From contig DNLQ01000254.1 of NCBI GenBank assembly GCA_003488415.1, positions 1 through 14,436 of the forward strand: a stretch of DNA of 14,436 nucleotides. The letters run 5' to 3'. Of this stretch, positions 7,738 through 14,436 are shown one piece after another (the first letter of the stretch is position 1; every line of letters starts with the position of its first letter). Origin of the DNA: Ruminococcus sp. (GTDB taxonomy: Bacteria; Bacillota; Clostridia; Oscillospirales; Ruminococcaceae). The notes beneath the pieces are model-generated. The model was not told the DNA's origin. It saw nothing but the letters and a program-made list of their open reading frames with translations, and did no database searches. Position numbers and translations under genes: made by a program.

Positions 7738-7879
7738 TCAAGATGATCTGCATTAAGCGAAGAGACTGTCCGAAGAGTCATGACACTGACGGACAAGAAT
7801 GAAAACTGAAAATGTACACTTCTGCATAAAGAGGTGCTGCATACTTCGCTGCACAGTTTTTAACTGGAGGTAGATATAT
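7738..7879 (+). promoter_or_regulatory. Structured 5' leader of the GH3 lipoprotein gene
   Basis: The predicted leader is about 140 nt, long for this window. Complementary pieces visible by eye are TGTCCG (7767-7772) with CGGACA (7790-7795), AGCGAAG (7756-7762) with CTTCGCT (7844-7850), and CAGTT (7854-7858), which can pair either with AACTG (7862-7866), just before and touching the ribosome site GGAGG, or as part of CAGTTTT (7854-7860) with AAAACTG (7802-7808). The last two are mutually exclusive. I recognise no known riboswitch class. Confidence 0.4.
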
Positions 7880-9487
7880 ATGAATAAGGGACTAAGGAGG
7901 ATCCTTGCGGCTGGCGTATGCCTGGCTATGGTGCTTGGCAGCTGCGGCAAGGTGGATCAGGTCGGCACTGTCTCGCCTGTTGAGCCGGTCTCAGGAACAG
8001 AGATCACCAGTCAGGAGACTACAGTAGATGCAGAGGACAGCAGTCAGCCTGAGGAGGAAGAAACGGTGACTACAGCTAAAAAGCAACCCGGAAAAACGGT
8101 AAAGACTACCGCTGCCGGAAGCAAGAGCCGTGACACCGTGACTACCGCAAAGGTATACGCTCCGCCTTCCAATCAGAGCGGAAGAACAAACGGCAATAGC
8201 AGCAGCGGTAACTCCGGCAGCAGCGGAAGCAGCTCAGGCAGTCACAGTTCGGGCAGCGGAAGCAGCTCGGGCAGTCACAGCTCCGGCAGCGGAAGCAGTT
8301 CAGGAGGACGGACTTCAAGCGGAAGCAGCGGAGGAAGCAGCTCACAGCGCACCACCTCCCCGGCTGAGCCAAAGTCAACAACTACTGTAAAGACCACTGA
8401 TGCCGAGCCAAAGACCACCACTACAGTCACTACCGCAGCTCCGCTGCCGCCGAACGCAACTCCCGGAGAGATGCTGGCGGCAATGTCACTGAAACAGAAG
8501 GTATACCAGATGTTCATTGTGACTCCGGAGGATCTTACAGGTACAGGAACTGTTACTTCCGCCGGCGAAAGCATGAAGGCTGCTCTTGAGGAGTGTCCTG
8601 TAGGCGGTGTGATACTCTTTGCCGCAAATCTCAACAGCCGGGAACAGACCTCACAGCTCCTTGCAGATATGCAGGCGTTCAGCGAGATAGGTATGTTCAC
8701 AGCAGTAGATGAAGAAGGCGGAACTGTTGCACGCTGCGCCCAGAAACTTGGGACCGCTGCATTCAGTGATATGGCTTCATACGGTGAGTATAACGATTCG
8801 GATACCGCATACCAGATCGGACAGTCCATAGGCATGGACCTCCGTGAACTCGGTTTCAACCTCGACTTCGCTCCGGTGGCAGACGTGAACATCAATCCTG
8901 CCAACGAGCTGGGAAGGCGCATCTTCAGCAGCGATCCCGGAGTTGTGGCAAATATGGCTACATATGTGGCACTTGGTCTCCAGAGCCAGGGAGTGAGCTC
9001 GGCAATGAAGCACTTCCCGGGACTGGGCGCTGAGTCAGGCAATACCCATACCGATTCCTTCGTAACTATAGACAGGTCAGTTGACGATCTCCGCAGCAGT
9101 GAGTTCATCCCCTTTGCGGCAGGCATCAACGCCGGTGTGGATTTCGTAATGGTGGGACATCAGATCACAACAGGCTTCGGTGACAACCTTCCTGCCGATC
9201 TCTCCCATACCGCAGTCAGTGACTATCTCCGTGGAGAGCTTGGCTTCCAGGGTATAGCGATCACCGACGCACAGCAGATGAACACCATAGTTAATGTTTA
9301 CGGTGCAGATACTGCCGCAGTGATGTCAGTACAGGCAGGCATAGATATAATCCTCATGCCAGCCAGCGTAAGGACTGCCGCAGGCGCAGTTATCGCAGCA
9401 GTCGAAAACGGTACGATCTCAGAGGACCGCATAAACGAAAGCGTTATGAGGATACTGAACAAGAAGTACGAAAGAGGAATACTTTAA
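7880..9487 (+). CDS. Lipoprotein GH3 glycosidase, beta-N-acetylhexosaminidase (NagZ) type
   Basis: Probably removes terminal N-acetylglucosamine from peptidoglycan fragments or other glycans at the outer face of the membrane. The 535 residues begin with a lipoprotein signal ending in LGSC (Cys22). Residues 23 to about 190 are a Thr/Ser/Gly/Pro-rich, partly acidic linker with 11-residue GSGSSSGSHSS repeats, likely spanning the cell wall. The GH3 barrel runs from about 197 to the end; no second C-terminal GH3 domain is present, as in NagZ. Visible motifs are VDEEGG, KHFPGLG (377-383) and ITDAQQM with the expected nucleophile Asp463. The NagZ loop that normally reads Asp-Ser/Thr-His appears here as Asn388-Thr-His390. 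GGAGG (7866-7870) stands 9 nt before the ATG. It has its own promoter and leader. Confidence 0.88.
   Translation: MNKGLRRILAAGVCLAMVLGSCGKVDQVGTVSPVEPVSGTEITSQETTVDAEDSSQPEEEETVTTAKKQPGKTVKTTAAGSKSRDTVTTAKVYAPPSNQSGRTNGNSSSGNSGSSGSSSGSHSSGSGSSSGSHSSGSGSSSGGRTSSGSSGGSSSQRTTSPAEPKSTTTVKTTDAEPKTTTTVTTAAPLPPNATPGEMLAAMSLKQKVYQMFIVTPEDLTGTGTVTSAGESMKAALEECPVGGVILFAANLNSREQTSQLLADMQAFSEIGMFTAVDEEGGTVARCAQKLGTAAFSDMASYGEYNDSDTAYQIGQSIGMDLRELGFNLDFAPVADVNINPANELGRRIFSSDPGVVANMATYVALGLQSQGVSSAMKHFPGLGAESGNTHTDSFVTIDRSVDDLRSSEFIPFAAGINAGVDFVMVGHQITTGFGDNLPADLSHTAVSDYLRGELGFQGIAITDAQQMNTIVNVYGADTAAVMSVQAGIDIILMPASVRTAAGAVIAAVENGTISEDRINESVMRILNKKYERGIL
8222..8307 (+). repeat. 33-bp tandem repeat within the GH3 linker
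   Basis: Two nearly identical 33-bp units (8222-8254 and 8255-8287) and a partial third (8288-8307) encode repeats of an 11-residue Ser/Gly/His sequence. In-frame units of this kind can be gained or lost by slippage, changing linker length without breaking the gene. Confidence 0.85.
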
Positions 9488-9491
9488 CAAT

Positions 9492-9530
9492 AATGCCCGG
9501 TACCTGTGTGTACCGGGCATTCTCTGTATA
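9492..9530 (+). terminator. Terminator of the GH3 gene, possibly bidirectional
   Basis: A 12-bp stem (9492-9503 with 9510-9521, core TGCCCGGTAC) closes on CTGTGT just after the GH3 stop codon. The plus-strand tail TTCTCTGTATA is only partly T-rich. On the minus strand the stem is followed by ATTATTGTT, so it may also stop transcripts of the convergent Wzz-like gene. Confidence 0.75.
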
Positions 9531-9534
9531 CAGG

Positions 9535-9573
9535 AACGCCGCAGCTTTTCCGTGATCCGGATGCTGCGGCGTT
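9535..9573 (-). terminator. Hairpin at the 3' end of the Wzz-like gene
   Basis: AACGCCGCAGC (9535-9545) pairs with GCTGCGGCGTT (9563-9573). The interior can add TCCG with CGGA (9549-9552 with 9558-9561), making one long hairpin. It starts 13 bases after the minus-strand stop codon. The minus-strand tail lacks a T run and the plus-strand tail is TTATC, so its direction is uncertain; position favours the minus-strand gene. Confidence 0.55.
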
Positions 9574-9586
9574 TATCAGTCATATC

Positions 9587-11194
9587 TTACTTTTTCTTCT
9601 TTGCGTCCTTCTTTTCTGAAGCTTTTTCATCCTCTTTCTCTGCTGCTTCGGCGATCTCCTCAACTGCCTCCTCGGCTGTGAGCTCCTCGCCCTCTGCATC
9701 CTCTGTTTCCTCGGTATCTTCACTGCTGACAAGAGCCTTTCTCTTGTCAGAGTCACTCTTGATAGCTTCGATAACAGCTATAGCAAAGAATACCATGAAG
9801 CACAGAGCTTCAAGTGCTACCAGCGGCAGCTTAGCGTTATCAATAATGCGTGAAACACGGTCAACGGCAGTATTTGAAGCAGGTACAAGAACATTGTAGG
9901 CATTCCTGAATGTGACGTTCTTGTAGTAGTCATCTGCGGTAAGGCTTACGCTTTCGATAAGCTCGTTTGTCTTGGTATTAAGATCTGCCAGGAGAGCTTC
10001 GACCTTCTCAACGTCAGCCTTGGAGGAATTTGTATTCTTCTTGAGAGCATCGAGTCTCTCGTTGTAGAAATTGATCCTCTGCTTTGTCTCAGCAAGATCA
10101 TCTGTGATGCTGAGCTTGCTGTTGAACATCTTGTCATACTGTTCAGATGCCTGGGTAATGGTCTGGTCGATATCAACGTCGCTGTTGTTGATTATCATAA
10201 CCTGATCCTTTTCGTACTTGCCAATGGACTCAATAACTGATTCCAGCTGCTCCTCAAGCTGAGCCTTCTGTCTTTCCAGAGAGCTTATCCTGTACTCGTA
10301 ATAAGCCACTGCCTGGTCTTTGTCCTTGGTGATGTTGTTTACAGATATGATAGATGATATCTGATCCAGGTCAACGCCACGGAGGGTGCTGATAGCCTGT
10401 GAGAGGTCATCAAAGGTGAATCCTGTTACAGATGAACGGAATCTTGTTGTATCCTCGTTTGCGAGAGTCCTTACGTACTTGCGGAGAGTAGAAAGGCTGT
10501 TGCTGAGTACATCAAGAGCCTCGGCGTAGTCATAATCCTCATAGTTGATAGCTCTTACAGCAGCTCCCATTGACTCATTGTAGCCGTACTCCTCGTAGAA
10601 CCAGTTCTGATACTGCTCAAGGATCTGGTTGAAAACGTCAACAGCCTCAGCAGTGGTGAACTCCGTGCTGTTGTAATCGAAGTACACTGTGAACTGAGTG
10701 GGGAAGTAAGTAACATCCAGCATCTCCTGAGCTGCTGCCAGGTTTCCGCTGTTAGCAGTCTCATAAACGCTCTTGTACACTGTTATACGGTCGATAGCGT
10801 CCTGGGGGATCATTCCCTTGAATGAGATACCCTGACGGATATTATCCAGCTCGGTAAGATCATATCCCATGGCATCAAGTGCCTTCTCAATAACATTGGG
10901 ATTCTTGATCGTGTTTATATCGAATTTTCTTCCGTTAGGATCCTTTCCCTTCTCGATACCAGAGTAGGAGAAGTTGACAAGAGCTGTCAGCGGAGCTTTA
11001 TTTATGTGAGTGGTGAGTACTGCAAATCCCGCTGAGAGCATACCGATGATTATAGCTGCTATGAGCCATACCGTAAAGTACTTCTTCAGCTTTTTCAGGA
11101 TAGTGGAAAGAGAGATCACTACCTCGTCTTCATTATTCTGCTTATTGTTGATAGTGATGTTAAGGTTGCGGGCATCATTCTTTTTAGTCGCCAT
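9587..11194 (-). CDS. Wzz-like chain-length-determinant family membrane protein
   Basis: Has the topology of polysaccharide co-polymerases that set the chain length of surface polysaccharide. The 535 residues have a short cytoplasmic N-terminus, a membrane helix at about 40-62, a large outer region with predicted coiled coils (about 295-335 and 350-415), and a second helix at about 456-479. The last 56 residues are a highly charged cytoplasmic tail, Glu-rich and ending in lysines. There is no Walker motif, so no fused tyrosine kinase. The frame stays open up to 11317, but ATG at 11194 is preferred: AGGAGGT (11199-11205) lies 4 nt upstream, and the promoter at 11247-11275 would fall inside the longer reading. 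No glycosyltransferase or flippase gene is adjacent. The family assignment rests on topology and the N-terminal segment, not on a strong motif. Confidence 0.7.
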   Translation of the reverse strand: MATKKNDARNLNITINNKQNNEDEVVISLSTILKKLKKYFTVWLIAAIIIGMLSAGFAVLTTHINKAPLTALVNFSYSGIEKGKDPNGRKFDINTIKNPNVIEKALDAMGYDLTELDNIRQGISFKGMIPQDAIDRITVYKSVYETANSGNLAAAQEMLDVTYFPTQFTVYFDYNSTEFTTAEAVDVFNQILEQYQNWFYEEYGYNESMGAAVRAINYEDYDYAEALDVLSNSLSTLRKYVRTLANEDTTRFRSSVTGFTFDDLSQAISTLRGVDLDQISSIISVNNITKDKDQAVAYYEYRISSLERQKAQLEEQLESVIESIGKYEKDQVMIINNSDVDIDQTITQASEQYDKMFNSKLSITDDLAETKQRINFYNERLDALKKNTNSSKADVEKVEALLADLNTKTNELIESVSLTADDYYKNVTFRNAYNVLVPASNTAVDRVSRIIDNAKLPLVALEALCFMVFFAIAVIEAIKSDSDKRKALVSSEDTEETEDAEGEELTAEEAVEEIAEAAEKEDEKASEKKDAKKKK

Positions 11195-11246
11195 TTTTAC
11201 CTCCTGTGTATTCTGAGCCTTATCCGGCTTGATGTTGTACTCAATT

Positions 11247-11275
11247 ATAATATCACTTATTTCCCGAAAAGTCAA
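11247..11275 (-). promoter_or_regulatory. Sigma-A promoter of the Wzz-like gene
   Basis: On the minus strand TTGACT (11275-11270) and TATTAT (11252-11247) are 17 bp apart, with TGA before the -10. The start would be near 11240, giving a leader of about 45 nt to the ATG at 11194. It shows that this gene can be transcribed independently of glmM. Confidence 0.75.
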
Positions 11276-11357
11276 TGGTTTTGTGACTGTTCCGGAATTT
11301 TCCGGCTTTTTCCCCAATCACCGGACCTGCGTGATGATTTTTTTATGAAAATACAAG

Positions 11358-12743
11358 TCAGACTGTATGGCCGTTGGCTTTGATTATATCTACCACCTCG
11401 GAAACATACCTGCGGCATATCTCCTCAGATGATGCCTCTACCATTACACGTACAAGAGGCTCGGTACCGCTCTCACGCACCAGGATGCGTCCTGTATCTC
11501 CCAGAGCCTCAGTGACCTTCGCAACAGCAGCCTGAACGTCAGGATCAGCCTGTGCGGCGGACTTATCCTTTACCCTTACATTTTCAAGTACCTGGGGGTA
11601 CACCTTGAAGGGAGCTGCAAGCTCGCTGAGCTTCTTCTCACGGGACATGATGACCTGCATGATCTTCAGGCTGGTGAGGATACCGTCACCGGTGGAGGCA
11701 TACTTCGAGAAGATGATATGTCCGGACTGCTCTCCGCCCAGGAGACAGCCATGCTCCTTCATGTACTCGTATACGTACTTATCGCCTACAGCAGTCTTTG
11801 CGTAGCCGATGCCTATCTCGTCGAAAGCCTTGAAAAGACCGAAGTTGGACATTACTGTAGCTACAACAGTATTGTTCACAAGGTTGCCTTTCTCCTTCAT
11901 GTATCTGCCGTAGATGTAGAGAATGTGGTCGCCGGTGATGATATTGCCCTGCTCGTCAACACAGAGACAGCGGTCGGCGTCGCCGTCGTAGGCAAAGCCT
12001 GCGTCAAGACCGTTCTCCTTCACGTACTTCTGTAACACCTCGATATGTGTGGAGCCTGCATTCTCGTTGATATTGACTCCGTTCGGCTCTGCATTGATAA
12101 CGTGAGTCTCAGCACCCAGAGCCTCGAATACAGCCTTTGCGATAGTCCATGAAGCTCCGTTTGCACAGTCAAGTCCTATCCTCTTTCCACGGAAGGAGTA
12201 CATACCCAATGATATAAGATAACCGATATATCTGTTTCTTCCGGAAACGTAGTCAACGCTCCTGCCTATCTTTCCCCCTGTGGCGAAGGAAAGCTCCGGG
12301 TAGTCCTGACCGAAGGCGGAGAGCTTGCCGTCAAGATAAGCCTCCACCAGCTCTATGACTTCGTCCTCCATCTTTTCACCGCTGCGGTTTATCAGCTTCA
12401 GACCGTTATCGTAGTATGGATTGTGACTTGCAGATATCATGATGCCGCAGTCAAATGAATCCACCCTTGTAACATAGGCTACAGAAGGCGTTGTGGTCAC
12501 ATGGAGCAGATAGGCGTCAGCACCGGAGGCAGTGAGTCCTCCTACCAGCGAATACTCGAACATATAGCTTGAACGGCGGGTGTCCTTGCCTATCACTATC
12601 CTCGGAGCTGTATCGTCTCCGTTTCTTCTTCTTAGTTCGCCGTAGTACCAGCCAAGAAATCTTCCGACTTTAAATGCGTGATCGGCAGTGAGGTTCTCGT
12701 TAGCAGTACCTCTGAATCCGTCCGTACCGAAATACTTACCCAT
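11358..12743 (-). CDS. glmM: Phosphoglucosamine mutase GlmM
   Basis: Converts glucosamine-6-phosphate to glucosamine-1-phosphate, the step before UDP-GlcNAc for peptidoglycan and other envelope polymers. The 461 residues are near the usual GlmM length (about 445-450). Visible motifs are GTDGFRG near the start, the phosphoserine loop ISASHNP (103-109) with catalytic Ser106, the metal-binding loop DGDADR (253-258), the sugar-binding GGEQSGH (336-342) and the phosphate-binding RESGTEP (423-429). GGEQSGH and GTDGFRG favour GlmM over phosphomannomutase or phosphoglucomutase. The start at 12743 is chosen because AAAGGAGAT (12759-12751) lies upstream and MGKYFGTDG is the family N-terminus; the longer open frame to 12857 would run through the promoter. 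No convincing terminator follows, only several overlapping CCGG palindromes at 11290-11325. Confidence 0.95.
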   Translation of the reverse strand: MGKYFGTDGFRGTANENLTADHAFKVGRFLGWYYGELRRRNGDDTAPRIVIGKDTRRSSYMFEYSLVGGLTASGADAYLLHVTTTPSVAYVTRVDSFDCGIMISASHNPYYDNGLKLINRSGEKMEDEVIELVEAYLDGKLSAFGQDYPELSFATGGKIGRSVDYVSGRNRYIGYLISLGMYSFRGKRIGLDCANGASWTIAKAVFEALGAETHVINAEPNGVNINENAGSTHIEVLQKYVKENGLDAGFAYDGDADRCLCVDEQGNIITGDHILYIYGRYMKEKGNLVNNTVVATVMSNFGLFKAFDEIGIGYAKTAVGDKYVYEYMKEHGCLLGGEQSGHIIFSKYASTGDGILTSLKIMQVIMSREKKLSELAAPFKVYPQVLENVRVKDKSAAQADPDVQAAVAKVTEALGDTGRILVRESGTEPLVRVMVEASSEEICRRYVSEVVDIIKANGHTV

Positions 12744-12822
12744 TATTCTTATCTCCTTTATAATCTGCTGCGGAGCGGATATGCTCCTTTTTTCTGTATT
12801 GCCGTCATGGCGACAATACTGC
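12744..12822 (-). promoter_or_regulatory. glmM leader with two hairpins
   Basis: The predicted leader is about 79 nt. Almost at its 5' end a 9-bp stem with one G-T pair forms between 12819-12811 and 12804-12796, loop CCATGA. Then AAAAAAGGAGC begins a second stem, GGAGC (12787-12783) with GCTCC (12776-12772). The second stem hides a ribosome-site-like AAGGAG that has no start codon at a suitable distance. It does not resemble the glmS ribozyme core. Confidence 0.4.
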
Positions 12823-12828
12823 ATGATA

Positions 12829-12857
12829 ATTATATCACAAAACTTTTTCCACGTCAA
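12829..12857 (-). promoter_or_regulatory. Sigma-A promoter of glmM
   Basis: On the minus strand TTGACG (12857-12852) and TATAAT (12834-12829) are separated by 17 bp, with TGA before the -10. It is divergent from the promoter at 12915-12943; the two -35 boxes are 57 bp apart. Confidence 0.82.
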
Positions 12858-12914
12858 TAATATTCTTTATAAATTACGCAGCGTTCAGCTAATATACTAT
12901 ACTCTCAAAATCTC

Positions 12915-12943
12915 TTGATTTTCTGTTAAAGACGTGATATAAT
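12915..12943 (+). promoter_or_regulatory. Sigma-A promoter of the TPR-NPCBM lipoprotein gene
   Basis: TTGATT (12915-12920) and TATAAT (12938-12943) are 17 bp apart, and TGA precedes the -10. The start would be near 12950, giving a leader of about 45 nt. The spacer and -10 region closely resemble the potA promoter. Confidence 0.82.
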
Positions 12944-12996
12944 ATTATAAATGAGCATACAGGTATTATCATCTCCATTTCTTCGGGAGGACAATG

Positions 12997-14352
12997 ATGA
13001 AAAAAAGATCACTTGCCGCACTGACTGCTGTATTGTTAATAGCTTCGATACCGATCAGCCTTGCATCGTGCAGCGGAAAAAACTATACTGATGCCATCAT
13101 TTTCGAGGTCGATCAGAAGAACTACTCGGAGGCGGTGGATATATACAAGGAGAAGGGCGTAAAGCCTGAGGATCAGGACAGACTGGTATCCGAGCTGAGA
13201 TCAAGAGTTACTGCTGCGGTATCCTCCTACGCTGCCAACGAGCTGAGCTACGATGAAGTGCAGGAGCTTATTGATATGACAGGGAATTTTGACCTTCCCG
13301 GACTGTCCGATGCAGTTGCAGGCTCTGCACGCTATGCCGAGAACCTTCATTACTCCAAGGACGGCTATGAGCGTGGTGTGGCTTCCTTCAACAGTGAGGA
13401 CTATATTTCCGCCTACAGCTACTTCAAGAGAGTCCTGGAAGCTGATGCTAATTACGCCAGCGCTGAGCAGTACCTCACACAGAGCGTTGACAAGTTCTGC
13501 GCCGCAGTCACTGAACGTACCAATGCCAGTGTGGCTGAGGGAAAATACGACGAGGCTATAGACTATCTGACACAGACTCTTGCTGTTTCCGGCTTCAATG
13601 AGAATGCCGAGGGTATGGTAAAGTCCCTGCTGGACTCCACACGCATACAGGCTATCATGGTACACGCACAGGAATTTGAGGCGAAAGGTGATCTTGCCGG
13701 AGCTATAAACTACCTTGATGCTGCTAAAAACGATTACAACGTGGCAGGCAGTCCGCAGATCAATGAATACCAGACAAGGATGACCGATCAGTACATCGCA
13801 GATCAGCTTGCCGCAGCCAATAAGCTGGCAGACGAGGAGAAGTACGATGAAGCAGTAAAGCTGCTCAATGATGCGAACGTCCTCGTTCCCTCAGAGCATT
13901 TCACAGCCGCTTCAGCACGTATTTCCAAGCTGAAGCCTGTATATCTCCGTGAGCTGGAGTGCATGGAGAACAACCGTCTTGAAAGCGGTCACGGAGAAAA
14001 GGTAAAGGACGTTTACGGGAATATATATCCGCCGGAGAATCTCTACCTGCTCTCAGGCAAAAAGGGACTTCTGCGCCGTGAGATCGGCTATGCGGATTAC
14101 GCACTGGGCGGAGCTTACTCCACTCTGAAGGGCGTTATTGCAGTGGACGAGCTCAGCGACGATACTACTGCGGTACTGAAGATCGAAGCTGACGGAAAGG
14201 TACTTTACAGTCTTGACCTGAATCGTCAGACAAGTGCCGTGGAGCTGAATGTAGACGTTAGCCGTGTTGGCATCATCACCTTTACTGTTGACGATCCGGA
14301 TTCCGGTACTATGTATGCGATACTTTCAAATATCCGCTTTATAAAGGCATAA
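12997..14352 (+). CDS. Lipoprotein with TPR-like repeats and a C-terminal NPCBM-like domain
   Basis: Function unknown; the design suggests a surface scaffold that binds protein partners and possibly carbohydrate. The 451 residues open with a lipoprotein signal ending in LASC (Cys25). Helical tetratricopeptide-like repeats fill about 30-315; the clearest units lie near 124-160, 178-205, 224-250 and 268-298 and share patterns such as GKYDEAIDYL and EKYDEAVKLL. After a link with KDVYGNIYPPENLY, residues about 345-450 resemble the NPCBM beta-sandwich (AYSTLKGVIAVDE, DGKVLYSLDL, VDVSRVGIITFTVDD). No catalytic motif is seen. GGGAGG (12985-12990) is 6 nt from the ATG at 12997 but only 3 nt from the ATG at 12994, so 12997 is preferred; the alternative adds one Met. 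It is divergent from glmM with its own promoter. Confidence 0.82.
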   Translation: MKKRSLAALTAVLLIASIPISLASCSGKNYTDAIIFEVDQKNYSEAVDIYKEKGVKPEDQDRLVSELRSRVTAAVSSYAANELSYDEVQELIDMTGNFDLPGLSDAVAGSARYAENLHYSKDGYERGVASFNSEDYISAYSYFKRVLEADANYASAEQYLTQSVDKFCAAVTERTNASVAEGKYDEAIDYLTQTLAVSGFNENAEGMVKSLLDSTRIQAIMVHAQEFEAKGDLAGAINYLDAAKNDYNVAGSPQINEYQTRMTDQYIADQLAAANKLADEEKYDEAVKLLNDANVLVPSEHFTAASARISKLKPVYLRELECMENNRLESGHGEKVKDVYGNIYPPENLYLLSGKKGLLRREIGYADYALGGAYSTLKGVIAVDELSDDTTAVLKIEADGKVLYSLDLNRQTSAVELNVDVSRVGIITFTVDDPDSGTMYAILSNIRFIKA

Positions 14353-14356
14353 CGGG

Positions 14357-14387
14357 AGCCGGACGCAAGTCCGGCTTTCAGTTTATC
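14357..14387 (+). terminator. Terminator after the TPR-NPCBM lipoprotein gene
   Basis: AGCCGGAC (14357-14364) pairs with GTCCGGCT (14369-14376) around the stable GNRA tetraloop GCAA, 4 bases after the stop codon. The tail TTCAGTTTAT is moderately T-rich. Confidence 0.8.
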
Positions 14388-14436
14388 GGAAACACCGGGA
14401 TTCTGAAGGGACTCCGCAAGGCTGCCGGGAAAGCGT

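Noticed and set aside
7743..7802. 19-codon ATG frame at the very start of the GH3 leader (possible leaderless leader peptide).
   Set aside because: No ribosome site, start only a few bases from the predicted transcript end, and no run of regulatory codons; chance is sufficient.
8275..9129. Minus-strand open frame (284 codons) opposite the GH3 gene.
   Set aside because: The plus strand has clear catalytic motifs; this is a shadow of Ser/Gly/Thr codons.
11195..11317. Upstream extension of the Wzz-like reading frame by 41 residues.
   Set aside because: It would contain the promoter and lacks a ribosome site; the ATG at 11194 has a good one.
11290..11350. CCGG palindromes and an ATCAC/GTGAT stem followed by seven T residues on the plus strand, read as a glmM terminator.
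   Set aside because: The T run is on the wrong strand for glmM and the stems are short; no plus-strand gene here needs a terminator.
12744..12857. Upstream extension of the glmM reading frame by 38 residues.
   Set aside because: It overlaps the promoter and leader, and the family N-terminus begins at MGKYFGTDG.
14378..14436. Possible gene end on the minus strand (TGA at 14380-14378) or open plus-strand frame at the right edge.
   Set aside because: Fewer than 20 codons are visible in either direction, with no start, ribosome site or motif; cannot be decided.

Overview
The window looks like a fermentative, cellulosome-forming Firmicute of the Ruminococcus type. The reasons are a secreted glycoside hydrolase ending in a type I dockerin, Gram-positive lipoprotein signals, strong AGGAGG ribosome sites and a moderately GC-rich coding sequence (by eye, slightly above half). 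The species cannot be read from the sequence. No tRNA, rRNA, CRISPR array, insertion sequence or phage gene was seen.

Layout. Bases 1-2409 are the 3' part of a GH2 beta-galactosidase gene that adds a LamG-like domain and a dockerin; an intrinsic terminator follows. Bases 2537-6586 hold a tight potABCD operon for a spermidine/putrescine ABC importer (gaps of 1, 12 and 2 nt) behind a near-consensus promoter. PotD is unusual in having a lipobox and also a C-terminal membrane helix. An AEC-family permease (6681-7637) follows after 94 nt that contain two tandem hairpins and no clear promoter. A separate promoter and a structured leader of about 140 nt drive a lipoprotein GH3 enzyme of the NagZ type with a long Ser/Gly/Thr linker (7880-9487). 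Two hairpins lie between it and the convergent genes.

The minus strand carries a Wzz-like two-helix membrane protein (9587-11194) and upstream of it glmM, phosphoglucosamine mutase (11358-12743), each with its own promoter. A plus-strand promoter divergent from glmM drives a TPR-like lipoprotein with a C-terminal NPCBM-like domain (12997-14352), closed by a terminator. The last 50-60 bases are not assignable.

How they fit together. glmM makes glucosamine-1-phosphate for UDP-GlcNAc, the GH3 enzyme probably releases N-acetylglucosamine outside the membrane, and the Wzz-like protein suggests surface polysaccharide assembly, so 7.7-12.9 kb has an envelope amino-sugar theme. The left part concerns extracellular glycan breakdown and polyamine uptake. 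Four start choices matter: PotD and the AEC permease use GTG, and the Wzz-like and glmM genes start downstream of the longest open frame because their promoters lie inside the longer frames. Five promoters share a 17-bp spacer and an extended -10. I found no clearly new multi-gene system; the best leads are the doubly anchored PotD, the TPR-NPCBM lipoprotein, the structured GH3 leader and the Wzz-like protein.
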